Positions 1 through 13,781 of a DNA stretch of 64,000 nt are shown in pieces. Origin of the DNA: Maylandia zebra (lineage: Eukaryota; Chordata; Actinopteri; Cichliformes; Cichlidae); assembly GCF_041146795.1 (NCBI RefSeq), contig NC_135175.1, forward strand, positions 33,480,136-33,544,135. The letters run 5' to 3'. The notes under the pieces were generated by a model. That model saw only the letters and a list, made by a program, of their open reading frames with translations, had not been told where the DNA came from and searched no databases. Within the stretch, counting starts at the first letter, position 1; each line of letters starts with the position of its first letter. Both the position numbers and the translations under genes were made by a program.

Positions 1-338
1 GGGGTGGTTATGGCGGCACATAGACTCTCAATCACTCGCCAAAACGCAGTAATCTGCTGTTACTCAAAAACACAATGTCCAATCTCACCCAAAGGTCGCA
101 GGCATAATGAGACTCGAGTTCGGAAATGTTTGTTATGCCATTTGTAAATAATGGTTAGAGTGCCACCTAGTGGAACGACTAGCTAATCATGAATGAATGA
201 GTTGAAATGTTAGCTGGTGGTTAAATGCATGAATTCCATCAATGTGACATCGATCGGACGTGCTGGTTTTAGGTGTTGGGCGTGGCTCGACGCGCCGGGG
301 GTGCGAGGGCCCTCATAACGCTGCTTGCAGCTTTAATT

Positions 339-393
339 AGGGCCCGAGCACTGACAGTGCGAAGGCCCTATTGTAATTGCTCTGTTTATTATT
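339..393 (+). repeat. Left-terminal hairpin module of the array unit
   Basis: A ~55-bp module starts AGGGCCCGAGCACTGACAG and runs into TTATTATT. AGGGCC...GGCCCT and CACTG-A-CAGTG are nested inverted repeats that can fold as one stem-loop. The module is present at the unit junctions near 339, 4160, 4215 (a second copy back to back) and 9978, and absent at the others. It therefore behaves as an element end that can be lost or duplicated at junctions. Confidence 0.7.
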
Positions 394-3300
394 ATTATTA
401 TTATTATTATTCCGGCAAATGAATTGGCCTTTTGAGGGCCTAAACATGCTCGAAAACTCATGAAATTTTGCACACGCGTCAGGTCTGGTGAAAATTTACG
501 TATTTTAATGTTCTCAGACATGGCCAGGGAAAATTAGCTCAGTAGCGCCACCTAGAAAAATGAAAAACGCGAGCCCCCGGTATGGGTATGACCTACATAT
601 TTGAAAGTTGGTACACCTATATAACGTTGAGAGTCGAACAAAAAAGTCTATTATGGCAATGTCCTAAACCCAACAGGAAGTCCGCCATTTTGGATTGAAG
701 GTGACATTTTGGCTCTGATTTTACCGTTTCCATGCGTTGTACTTTAACGAACTCCTCCTTGGGATTTGGTCCTATAAGCTTCAAATTTGGACAGTGTCAA
801 CTACACCCTTGTGCCATGTTAAATTGCGGAGCTTTTGAGTTTTCACAATAGTATGAGGCCGTGGCGCCATGGCGAATTTTGATGACTCGCCATGAAAATC
901 TTATTGCCTCTCATTCTGTCATACATGTTCCGATCTGGACCAAAGAGCACACATATGATAAGGCTCCACCCCTGAACATATTTCAACTGCCATATTTGAC
1001 ATCAAGGACAGCGCCACCTAGTGGGAACAGGAAATGTCATGTTTTACACTTTGGGGTACAGTATAGTGATGGGTGACATCTGCAGCCTCAAATTTCTCCA
1101 GGAAAGACTTAAGGAGTTGGTCTTGGGTTACAGTGAAAACTGTGACTTTTCGCAAAAGGGTGTGACCCCAGCGGCGTGGCGAACTTTGATGTCACGCCAT
1201 GAAGAAACAAATTAGTATAACTCAATGAAATCCAGTCTGATCAGTACCAGACTTTACAGGCATGATGTCAGACCCGCCCTGAACAGATTGGTGTGCCCAT
1301 TGTCGGAAATACGGACAGCACCACCTAGTGGCAACAGGAAATATCATGGCTTTAATTTTATTGTACTGATTTTCACAGGTTCATCTTGGCCACCTCAAAA
1401 GCGGTGAATATCACCATCAGTCCCTCGTGATGCTTCAGTGCAAAAATTGTGACTTTAAACTGAACGGCGCACCCTGGTGGCAACGCTGTTCAACATGAAA
1501 GATGAAGTGGCTTTTGAGGGTCTTGGCAAGTTTATAGAGGCTTGAAATTTGGCACACACCTCCAAATGGATGAAGGCTTTGTTGGCATGTGATCATTTTC
1601 ATTGAATAGCGCGAAATTGCTCCATAGCGCCCCCTAAAAAATTTCAAAACCACAGCCCCTGCTCTGTGTTCTATGTATGATTCTGAAACCTGGTAAGCTT
1701 ATAGGAGATATCAAGATGTACAAAAAAGTCTCTTGGAGCAATATCCCAAATCCAACAGGAAGTCAGCCATTTTAAAATTAATGTGTAATTTTGATGACAT
1801 TTTCCCCCCTTTTCAGGCCTCATACTTTGACGAACTCCTCCAAGGGATTTCATCATATTGAAGCATTCTCCAGTGTGTAGAATCTAAAGACCTTTGTGAT
1901 GTTAAATTGCGAAGCTTTTTCCGTTCAGGGAAACGGGGTGGTCATGGCGGCACGTAGAGTTTCAATCACTCGCAAAAAGCAGTAATCTGCTGTCACTAAA
2001 AAACACAATGTCCAATCTCTCCCAAAGGTCGCAGGTGTGATGAGACTCGAGCTTGGAAATGTTTGTTATGCTATTTGTCAATAATGGTTAGAGCGCCACC
2101 TAGTGGCATGACTATAATCCTGGTTGAATAAGATGAAATGTTAGCTGGTGATTAAAAGCATGAAATCCATCAATGTGACATCACATCGGACGTGCCGGTT
2201 TGAGGTGTTGGCAGTGGCTCGACGTGCCGGGGGTGCGAGGGCCCTCATAACGCTGCTTGCAGCTTTAATTATTATTATTATTATTATTCCGGCAAATGAA
2301 TTGGCTGTTTGAGGGCCTAAACATGCTCGAAAACTCATGAAATTTTGCACACGCGTCAGGTCTGGTGAAAATTTACGTATTTTAATGTTCTCAGACATGG
2401 CCAGGGAAAATTACCTCAGTAGCGCCACCTAGAAAAATGAAAAACGCGAGCCCCCGATATTGGTATGACATACATGTTTGAAAGTCGGTACACCTATATA
2501 TCGTTCAGATTCGAACAAAAAAGTCTATTATGGCAATGTCCTAAACCCAACAGGAAGTCCGCCATTTTGGATTGAAGGTGACATTTTGGCTCTGATTTTA
2601 CCGTTTCCATGCCTCGAACTTTAACGAACTCCTCCTTGGGGTTTGATTTCATAACCTTCATATTTGGTCAGTGCCAACTACACCCTTGTGCCATGTTAAA
2701 TTGCGGAGCTTTTGAGTTTTCACAATACTATGAGGCCGTGGCGCCATGGCGAATTTCGATGACTCGCCATGAAAATCTTATTGCCTCTCATTCTGTCATA
2801 CATGTTCCGATCTGGACCAAAGAGCACACATATGATAAGGCTCCACCCCTGAACATATTTCAACTGCCATATTTGACATCAAGGACAGCGCCACCTAGTG
2901 GGAACAGGAAATGTCATGTTTTACACTTTGGGGTACAGTATAGTGATGGGTGACATCTGCAGCCTCAAATTTCTCCAGGAAAGCCTTAAGGAGTTGGTCT
3001 TGGGTTACAGTGAAAACTGTGACTTTTCGCAAAAGGGTGTGACCCCAGCGGCGTGGCGAACTTTGACGTCACGCCATGAAGAAACAAATTAGTATAACTC
3101 AATGAAATCCAGTCTGATCAGTACCAGACTTTACAGGCATGATGTCAGACCCGCCCTGAACAGATTGATGTGCCCATTGTCGGAAATACGGACAGCGCCA
3201 CCTAGTGGCAACAGGAAATGTCATGGCTTTAATTTTGTTGTACTGATTTTCACAGGTTCATCTTGGCCACCTCAAAAGCGGTGAATATCACCATCAGTCC

Positions 3301-4264
3301 CTCGTGATGCTTCAGTGCAAAAATTGTGAGTTTAAACTGAACGGCGCACCCTGGTGGCAACGCTGTTCAACATGAAAGATGAAGTGGCTTTTGAGGGTCT
3401 TGGCAAGTTTATAGAGGCTTGAAATTTGGCACACACCTCCAAATGGATGAAGGCTTTGTTGGCATGTGATCATTTTCATTGAATAGCGAGAAATTGCTCC
3501 ACAGCGCCCCCTACAAAATTTCAAAACCACAGCCCCTGCTCTGTGTTCTATGTATGATTCTGAAACCTGGTAAGCTTATAGGAGATATCAAGATGTACAA
3601 AAAAGTCTCTTGGTGCAATATCCCAAATCCAACAGGAAGTCAGCCATTTTAAAATTAATGTGTAATTTTGGCAACATTTTCCCCTCTTTCCAGGCACCGT
3701 TCTTTGACGAACTCCTCCAAGGGATTTCATCATATTGAACCAATCTCCAGTGTGTGGAATCTAAAGACCTTTGTGATGTTAAATTGCGAAGCTTTTTACG
3801 TTCAGTGAAACGGGGTGGTTATGGTGGCACTTAGAGTTTGAATCACTCGCCAAAAAGCAGTAATCTGCTGTCACTCAAAAACACAATGTCCAATCTCTCC
3901 CAAAGCTCATAGGCGTGATGAGACTCGAGCTCGGAAATGTTTGTTATGCCATTTGTACATAATGGTTAGAGCGCCACCTAGTGGAACGACTAACTAATCA
4001 TGAATGAATGAGTTGAAATGTTAGCTGGTGGTTAAATGCATGAATTCCATCAATGTGACATCAGATCGGAGGTGCTGGTTTTAGGTGTTGGGCTTGGCTC
4101 GACGAGCCGGGGGTGCGAGGGCCCTCGTAACGCTGCTTGCAGCTTTAATTATTATTATTAGGGCCCGAGCACTGACAGTGCGAAGGCCCTATTGTAATTG
4201 CTCTGTTTATTATTAGGGCCCGAGCACTGAGAGTGCGAAGGCCCTATTGTATCTGCTCCGTTTC

Positions 4265-4332
<68 letters not shown>
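4265..4332 (+). repeat. (TTA)n microsatellite, longest in array
   Basis: About 22 TTA repeats follow two back-to-back copies of the hairpin module. Shorter TTA/ATT tracts (about 3-16 repeats) mark the other unit junctions, for example near 391-411, 2268-2288, 6192-6237 and 10028-10050. Confidence 0.9.
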
Positions 4333-4334
<2 letters not shown>

Positions 4335-6192
4335 CCCCAAACAAGGGCCTTTTTGAGGGCCTAAACATGCTCAAAAACTCATGAAATTTTGCACACATGC
4401 CAGGTCTGGTGAAAAATTTTGTATTTTAATGGTTTTACATATGAGCACTGGGAAATGGCTCTACAGCGCCACCTATGCCTTGTTAAATGCAGCCCTACGA
4501 CCACATCGTTTGAGCTACATGTATGAAATTTGGCACACATGTGTATCATGCCAAGACGAACAAAAAAGTCAGTGGGCCCATTGACGCAAACCCAACAGGA
4601 AGTCCGCCATTTGGAAGTGAAGCTGACATTTTGGCTCTAATTTTGCCATTTCCATGCCTCGAACTTTAACGAACTCCTCCTTGGGATTTGGTCGTATAAG
4701 CTTCATATTTGGTCAGTGCCAACTACACCCTTGTGCCATGTTAAATTGCGGAGCTTTTGAGTTTTCACAATACTATGAGGCCGTGGCGCCATGGCGAATT
4801 TCGATGACTCGCCATGAAAATGTTATTGCCTCTCATTTTGTCATACAATTTCTGACCTTGACCAAAGTGAACACATATGATAAGGCTCCAGCCCTGAACA
4901 TATTTCAACTGCCATATTTGACATCAAGGACAGCGCCACCTAGTGGGAACAGGAAATGTCATGTTTTACACTTTGGGGTACAGTATAGTGATGGGTGACA
5001 TCTGCAGCCTCAAATTTCTCCAGGAAAGCCTTAAGGAGTTGGTCTTGGGTTACAGTGAAAACTGTGAGTTTTCGCGAAAGGGTGTGACCCCAGCAGCATG
5101 GCGAACTTTGATGTCACGCCATGAAGAAACAAATTAGTATAACTCAATGAAATCCAGTCTGATCAGTACCAGACTTTACAGGCATGATGTCAGACGCGCC
5201 CTGAACAGATTGATGTGCCCATTGTCAGGAATATGAAGAGCGCCACCTAGTGGGAACAGGAAATGTCATGTCTTACACTTTGTTGTACTGATTTTCACAG
5301 GTTCATTGTGGACACCTCAAAAGCGGTGAATATCACCATCAGTCCTTCATGATGCTGCAGTGCGAATATTGTGACTTTATACTGAACGGCGCACCCTGGT
5401 GGCAACGCTGTTCACCATGAAAAATGAAGTGGCTTTTGAGGGGCTTGGAAAGTTTAAAAAGTCTTGAAATTTGGCGCACACCTCCAATGTGCATAAGGCT
5501 TTGTTGTTATGTGATCATTTTCATTGAATAGCGCAAAATGGCTCCACAGCGCCCCCTACGAAATTTCAAAACATCAGCCCCAGCTCTGTGTTTTATGTAT
5601 GAGTCTTAAACCTGGTAAGCTTATAGGAGATATCAAGATGTACAAAAAAGTCTCTTGGAGCAATATCCCAAATCCAACAGGAAGTCAGCCATTTTAAAAT
5701 TAATGTGTAATTTTGATGACATTTTCCCCCCTTTTCAGGCCTCATACTTTGACGAACTCCTCCAAGGGATTTCATCAGATTGGACCGATCTGCAGTTTGT
5801 GGAATCTAAAGACCTTTGTGATGTTAAATTGCGAAGCTTTTTACGTCCAGGGAAACGGGGTGGTTATGGCGGCACTTAGAGTTTGAATCACTCGCCAAAA
5901 AGCAGTAATCTGCTGTCACTCAAAAACACAATGTCCAATCTCTCCCAAACGTCTCAGGTGTGATGAGACTCGAGCTTGGAAGTGTTTGTTATGCCATTTG
6001 TACATAATGGTTAGAGCGCCACCTAGTGGAACGACTAACTAATCATGAATGAATGAGTTGAAATGTTAGCTGGTGGTTAAATGCATGAATTCCATCAATG
6101 TGACATGAGATCGGACGTGCTGGTTTTAGGTGTTGGGCGTGGCTCGACGCGCCGGGGGTGCGAGGGCCCTCATAACGCTGCTTGCAGCTTTA

Positions 6193-6239
<47 letters not shown>

Positions 6240-9200
6240 CCCCAAACAAGGGCCTTTTTGAGGGCCTAAACATGCTCAAAAACTCATGAAATTTTGCACA
6301 CATGCCAGGTCTGGTGAAAAATTTTGTATTTTAATGGTTTTACATATGAGCACTGGGAAATGGCTCTACAGCGCCACCTATGCCTTGTTAAATGCAGCCC
6401 TACGACCACATCGTTTCAGCTACATGTATGAAATTTGGCACACATGTGTATCATGCCAAGACGAACAAAAAAGTCTGTGGGCCCATAGACGCAAACCTAA
6501 CAGGAAGTCCGCCATTTTGGATTGAAGGTGACATTTTGGCTCTGATTTTACCGTTTCCATGCCTTGTACTTTAACGAACTCCTCCTTGGGACTTGGTCGT
6601 ATAAGCTTCAAATTTGGACAGTGTCAACTACACCCTTGTGCCATGTTAAATTGCGGAGCTTTTGAGTTTTCACAATACTATGAGGCCGTGGCGCCATGGC
6701 GAATTTCGATGACTCGCCATGAAAATCTTATTGCCTCTCATTCTGTCATACATGTTCCGATCTGGACCAAAGAGCACACATATGATAAGGCTCCACCCCT
6801 GAACATATTTCAACTGCCATATTTGACATCAAGGACAGTGCCACCTAGTGGGAACAGGAAATGTCATGTTTTACACTTTGGGGTACAGTATAGTGAAGGG
6901 TGACATCTGCAGCCTCAAATTTCTCCAGGAAAGCCTTAAGGAGTTGGTCTTGGGTTACAGTGAAAACTGTGACTTTTCGCCAAAGGGTGTGACCCCAGCA
7001 GCATGGCGAACTTTGATGTCACGCCATGAAGAAACAAATTAGTATAACTCAATGAAATCCAGTCTGATCAGTACCAGACTTTACAGGCATGATGTCAGAC
7101 CCGCCCTGAACAGATTGATGTGCCCATTGTCGGAAATACGGACAGCGCCACCTAGTGGCAACAGGAAATGTCATGGCTTTAATTTTGTTGTACTGATTTT
7201 CACAGGTTCATCGTGGCCACCTCAAAAGCGGTGAATATCACCATCAGTCCCTCATGATGCTTCAGTGCAGAAATTGTGACTTTAAACTGAACGGCGCACC
7301 CTGGTGGCAACGCGGTCCACCATGAAAGATGAAGTGGCTTTTGAGGGGCTTGGAAAGTTTATAGAGGCTTGAAATTTGGCACACACCTCCAATGTGATGA
7401 AGACTTTGTTGTCATGTCATCATTATCATTGAATAGCGCAAAATGGCTCCACAGCGCCCCCTACAATATTTCAAAATATCAGCCCCTGCTCTGTGTTCTA
7501 TGTATGAATCTGAAACCTGGTAGGCTTATAGGAGATATCAAGATGTACAAAAAAGTCTCTTGGAGCAATATCCCAAATCCAACAGGAAGTCAGCCATTTT
7601 AAAATTAATGTGCAATTTTGGCGACATTTTCCCCTCTTTTCAGGCTTCATACTTTGACGAACTCCTCCAAGGGATTTCATCATATTGAACCATTCTCCAG
7701 TGTGTGGAATCTAAAGACCTTTGTGATGTTAAATTGCGAAGCTTTTTACGTCCAGGGAAACGGGGTGGTTATGGCGGCACTTAGAGTTTGAATCACTCGC
7801 CAAAAAGCAGTAATCTGCTGTCACTCAAAAACACAATGTCCAATCTCTCCCAAACGTCTCAGGTGTGATTAGACTCGAGCTCGGAAGTGTTTGTTATGCC
7901 ATTTGTACATAATGGTTAGAGCGCCACCTAGTGGAACGACTAACTAATCATGAATGAATGAGTTGAAATGTTAGCTGGTGGTTAAATGCATGAATTCCAT
8001 CAATGTGACATCAGATCGGACGTGCTGGTTTTAGGTGTTGGGCGTGGCTCGACGCGCCGGGGGTGCGAGGGCCCTCATAACGCTGCTTGCAGCTTTAATT
8101 ATTATTATTATTATTATTCCGGCAAATGAATTGGCCGTTTGAGGGCCTAAACATGCTCGAAAACTCATGAAATTTTGCACACGCGTCAGGTCTGGTGAAA
8201 ATTTACGTATTTTAATGTTCTCAGACATGGCCAGGGAAAATTAGCTCAGTAGCGCCACCTAGAAAAATGAAAAACGCGAGCCCCCGGTATGGGTATGACC
8301 TACATGTTTGAAAGTCGGTACACCTATATAACGTTCAGAGTCGAACAAAAAAGTCTATTATGGCAATGTCCTAAACCCAACAGGAAGTCCGCCATTTTGG
8401 ATTGAAGGTGTGATTTTGGGTCTGATTTTACCGTTTCCATGCCTTGTACTTTAACGAACTCCTCCTTGGGATTTGGTCCTATAAGCTTCAAATTTGGACA
8501 GTGTCAACTACACCCTTGTGCCATGTTAAATTGCGGAGCTTTTGAGTTTTCACAATACTATGAGGTCGTGGCGCCATGGCGAATTTCGATGACTCGCCAT
8601 GAAAATCTTATTACCTCTCATTCTGTCATACATGTTCCGATCTGGACCAAACAGCACACATATGATAAGGCTCCACCCCTGAACATATTTCAACTGCCAT
8701 ATTTGACATGAAGGACAGCGCCACCTAGTGGGAACAGGAAATGTCATGTTTTACACTTTGGGGTACAGTATAGTGATGGGTGACATCTGCAGCCTCAAAT
8801 TTCTCCAGGAAAGCCTTAAGGAGTTGGTCTTGGGTTACAGTGAAAACTGTGAGTTTTCGCGAAAGGGTGTGACCCCAGCAGCATGGCGAACTTTGATGTC
8901 ACGCCATGAAGAAACAAATTAGTATAACTCAATGAAATCCAGTCTGATCAGTACCAGACTTTACAGGCATGATGTCAGACCCGCCCTGAACAGATTGATG
9001 TGCCCATTGTCGGAAATACGGACAGCGCCACCTAGTGGCAACAGGAAATGTCATGGCTTTAACTTTGTTGTACTGATTTTCACAGGTTGATCGTGGCCAC
9101 CTCAAAAGCGGTGAATATCACCATCAGTCCCTCGTGATGCTTCAGTGCAAAAATTGTGAGTTTAAACTGAACGGCGCACCCTGGTGGCAACGCGGTTCAT

Positions 9201-12200
9201 CATGAAAGATGAAGTGGCTTTTGAGGGGCTTGGAAAGTTTATAGAGGCTTGAAATTTGGCACACACCTCCAAATGGATGAAGGCATTGTTGTTATGTAAC
9301 CATTTTCCTTGAATAGCGCAAAATGGCTCCACAGCGCCCCCTACAATATTTCAAAACATCAGCCCCTGCTCTGTGTTTCATCTATGAGTCTGACACTTGG
9401 TAAGCTTGTGTAAGATATCAAGATGTACAAAAAAGTCTCTTGGAGCAATATCCCAAATCCAACAGGAAGTCAGCCATTTTAAAATTAATGTGTAATTTTG
9501 ATGACATTTTCCCCCCTTTTCAGGCCTCATACTTTGACGAACTCCTCCAAGGGATTTCATCATATTGAAGCATTCTTCAGTGTGTAGAATCTAAAGACCT
9601 TTGTGATGTTAAATTGCGAAGCTTTTTCCGTTCAGGGAAACGGGGTGGTCATGGCGGCACGTAGAGTTTCAATCACTCGCAAAAAGCAGTAATCTGCTGT
9701 CACTAAAAAACACAATGTCCAATCTCTCCCAAAGGTCGCAGGTGTGATGAGACTCGAGCTTGGAAATGTTTGTTATGCTATTTGTCAATAATGGTTAGAG
9801 CGCCACCTAGTGGCATGACTATAATCCTGGTTGAATAAGATGAAATGTTAGCTGGTGATTAAAAGCATGAAATCCATCAATGTGACATCACATCGGACGT
9901 GCCGGTTTGAGGTGTTGGCAGTGGCTCGACGTGCCGGGGGTGCGAGGGCCCTCATAACGCTGCTTGCAGCTTTAATTAGGGCCCGAGCACTGACAGTGCG
10001 AAGGCCCTATTGTAATTGCTCTGTTTATTATTATTATTATTATTATTATTCCGGCAAATGAATTGGCCGTTTGAGGGCCTAAACATGCTCGAAAACTCAT
10101 GAAATTTTGCACACGCGTCAGGTCTGGTGAAAATTTACGTATTTTAATGTTCTCAGACATGGCCAGGGAAAATTAGCTCAGTAGCGCCACCTAGAAAAAT
10201 GAAAAACGCGAGCCCCCGGTATGGGTATGACCTACATGTTTGAAAGTCGGTACACCTATATAACGTTCAGAGTCGAACAAAAAAGTCTATTATGGCAATG
10301 TCCTAAACCCAACAGGAAGTCCGCCATTTTGGATTGAAGGTGTGATTTTGGGTCTGATTTTACCGTTTCCATGCCTTGTACTTTAACGAACTCCTCCTTG
10401 GGATTTGGTCCTATAAGCTTCAAATTTGGACAGTGTCAACTACACCCTTGTGCCATGTTAAATTGCGGAGCTTTTGAGTTTTCACAATACTATGAGGTCG
10501 TGGCGCCATGGCGAATTTCGATGACTCGCCATGAAAATCTTATTACCTCTCATTCTGTCATACATGTTCCGATCTGGACCAAACAGCACACATATGATAA
10601 GGCTCCACCCCTGAACATATTTCAACTGCCATATTTGACATGAAGGACAGCGCCACCTAGTGGGAACAGGAAATGTCATGTTTTACACTTTGGGGTACAG
10701 TATAGTGATGGGTGACATCTGCAGCCTCAAATTTCTCCAGGAAAGCCTTAAGGAGTTGGTCTTGGGTTACAGTGAAAACTGTGAGTTTTCGCGAAAGGGT
10801 GTGACCCCAGCAGCATGGCGAACTTTGATGTCACGCCATGAAGAAACAAATTAGTATAACTCAATGAAATCCAGTCTGATCAGTACCAGACTTTACAGGC
10901 ATGATGTCAGACCCGCCCTGAACAGATTGATGTGCCCATTGTCGGAAATACGGACAGCGCCACCTAGTGGCAACAGGAAATGTCATGGCTTTAACTTTGT
11001 TGTACTGATTTTCACAGGTTGATCGTGGCCACCTCAAAAGCGGTGAATATCACCATCAGTCCCTCGTGATGCTTCAGTGCAAAAATTGTGAGTTTAAACT
11101 GAACGGCGCACCCTGGTGGCAACGCGGTTCATCATGAAAGATGAAGTGGCTTTTGAGGGGCTTGGAAAGTTTATAGAGGCTTGAAATTTGGCACACACCT
11201 CCAAATGGATGAAGGCATTGTTGTTATGTAACCATTTTCCTTGAATAGCGCAAAATGGCTCCACAGCGCCCCCTACAATATTTCAAAACATCAGCCCCTG
11301 CTCTGTGTTTCATCTATGAGTCTGACACTTGGTAAGCTTGTGTAAGATATCAAGATGTACAAAAAAGTCTCTTGGAGCAATATCCCAAATCCAACAGGAA
11401 GTCAGCCATTTTAAAATTAATGTGTAATTTTGATGACATTTTCCCCCCTTTTCAGGCCTCATACTTTGACGAACTCCTCCAAGGGATTTCATCATATTGA
11501 AGCATTCTTCAGTGTGTAGAATCTAAAGACCTTTGTGATGTTAAATTGCGAAGCTTTTTCCGTTCAGGGAAACGGGGTGGTCATGGCGGCACGTAGAGTT
11601 TCAATCACTCGCAAAAAGCAGTAATCTGCTGTCACTAAAAAACACAATGTCCAATCTCTCCCAAAGGTCGCAGGTGTGATGAGACTCGAGCTTGGAAATG
11701 TTTGTTATGCTATTTGTCAATAATGGTTAGAGCGCCACCTAGTGGCATGACTATAATCCTGGTTGAATAAGATGAAATGTTAGCTGGTGATTAAAAGCAT
11801 GAAATCCATCAATGTGACATCACATCGGACGTGCCGGTTTGAGGTGTTGGCAGTGGCTCGACGTGCCGGGGGTGCGAGGGCCCTCATAACGCTGCTTGCA
11901 GCTTTAATTATTATTATTATTCACCCCAAACAAGGGCCTTTTTGAGGGCCTAAACATGCTCAAAAACTCATGAAATTTTGCACACATGCCAGGTCTGGTG
12001 AAAAATTTTGTATTTTAATGGTTTTACATATGAGCACTGGGAAATGGCTCTACAGCGCCACCTATGCCTTGTTAAATGCAGCCCTACGACCACATGGTTT
12101 GAGCTACATGTATGAAATTTGGCACACATGTGTATCATGCCAAGACGAACAAAAAAGTCTGTGGGCCCATTGACGCAAACCCAACAGGAAGTCCGCCATT

Positions 12201-13781
12201 TGGAAGAGAAGGTGACATTTTGGCTCTAATTTTGCCATTTCCATGCCTTGAACTTTTGCGAACTCCTCCTTGGGGTTTCATTTCATAACCTTCAAATTTG
12301 GACAGTGTCAACTACACCCTTGTGCCATGTTAAATTGCGGAGCTTTTGAGTTTTCACAATACTATGAGGCCGTGGCGCCATGGCGAATTTCGATGACTCG
12401 CCATGAAAATCTTATTGCCTCTCATTTTGTCATACATTTTCTGACCTTGACCAAAGTGAACACATATGATAAGGCTCCACCCCTGAACATATTTCAACTG
12501 CCATATTTGACATCAAGGACAGCGCCACCTAGTGGGAACAGGAAATGTCATGTTTTACACTTTGGGGTACAGTATAGTGATGGGTGACATCTGCAGCCTC
12601 AAATTTCTCCAGGAAAGCCTTAAGGAGTTGGTCTTGGGTTACAGTGAAAACTGTGAGTTTTCGCGAAAGGGTGTGACCCCAGCAGCATGGCGAACTTTGA
12701 TGTCACGCCATGAAGAAACAAATTAGTATAACTCAATGAAATCCAGTCTGATCAGTACCAGACTTTACAGGCATGATGTCAGACCCGCCCTGAACAGATT
12801 GATGTGCCCATTGTCGGAAATACGGACAGCGCCACCTAGTGGCAACAGGAAATGTCATGGCTTTAACTTTGTTGTACTGATTTTCACAGGTTGATCGTGG
12901 CCACCTCAAAAGCGGTGAATATCACCATCAGTCCCTCGTGATGCTTCAGTGCAAAAATTGTGACTTTAAACTGAACGGCGCACCCTGGTGGCAACGCGGT
13001 TCATCATGAAAGATGAAGTGGCTTTTGAGGGGCTTGGAAAGTTTATAGAGGCTTGAAATTTGGCACACACCTCCAAATGGATGAAGGCATTGTTGTTATG
13101 TAACCATTTTCCTTGACTAGCGCAAAATGGCTCCACAGCGCCCCCTACAATATTTCAAAACATCAGCCCCTGCTCTGTGTTTCATCTATGAGTCTGACAC
13201 TTGGTAAGCTTGTGTAAGATATCAAGATGTACAAAAAAGTCTCTTGGAGCAATATCCCAAATCCAACAGGAAGTCAGCCATTTTAAAATTAATGTGTAAT
13301 TTTGATGACATTTTCCCCCCTTTTCAGGCCTCATACTTTGACGAACTCCTCCAAGGGATTTCATCATATTGAAGCATTCTTCAGTGTGTAGAATCTAAAG
13401 ACCTTTGTGATGTTAAATTGCGAAGCTTTTTCCGTTCAGGGAAACGGGGTGGTCATGGCGGCACGTAGAGTTTCAATCACTCGCAAAAAGCAGTAATCTG
13501 CTGTCACTCAAAAACACAATGTCCAATCTCTCCCAAAGGTCGCAGGTGTGATGAGACTCGAGCTTGGAAATGTTTGTTATGCTATTTGTCAATAATGGTT
13601 AGAGCGCCACCTAGTGGCATGACTATAATCCTGGTTGAATAAGATGAAATGTTAGCTGGTGATTAAAAGCATGAAATCCATCAATGTGACATCACATCGG
13701 ACGTGCCGGTTTGAGGTGTTGGCAGTGGCTCGACGTGCCGGGGGTGCGAGGGCCCTCATAACGCTGCTTGCAGCTTTAATT

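Larger units (their letters stand above)
1..13781 (+). repeat. Tandem array of ~1.9-kb repeat units
   Basis: Eight head-to-tail copies. Each ends with a GCTGCTTGCAGC hairpin plus TTTAATT and usually runs into (TTA)n. Boundaries: partial tail 1-338; then 339-2270, 2271-4150, 4151-6195, 6196-8100, 8101-9977, 9978-11909 and 11910-13781. Two head subtypes follow the TTA tract: TTCCGGCAAATGAATTGG (units starting 339, 2271, 8101, 9978) and TTCACCCCAAACAAGGGCC (4151, 6196, 11910). All open frames here are short, and Ile/Asn/Tyr runs in them are translations of (TTA)n, so I see no protein gene. Every unit carries several GCGCCACCTAGTGG motifs and variants. I have seen similar sequence in percomorph genomes but cannot name the family. 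The array may extend beyond the left edge. Confidence 0.93.

Noticed and set aside
333..13367. About 35 ORFs of 60-114 codons in the array
   Set aside because: They recur in every unit, change frame and length between copies, and contain Ile, Asn or Tyr runs from (TTA)n. No domain or splice context.
1..13781. CRISPR array or viral repeat
   Set aside because: The unit is ~1.9 kb with no short repeat-spacer pattern, and the surroundings are clearly vertebrate chromosome.
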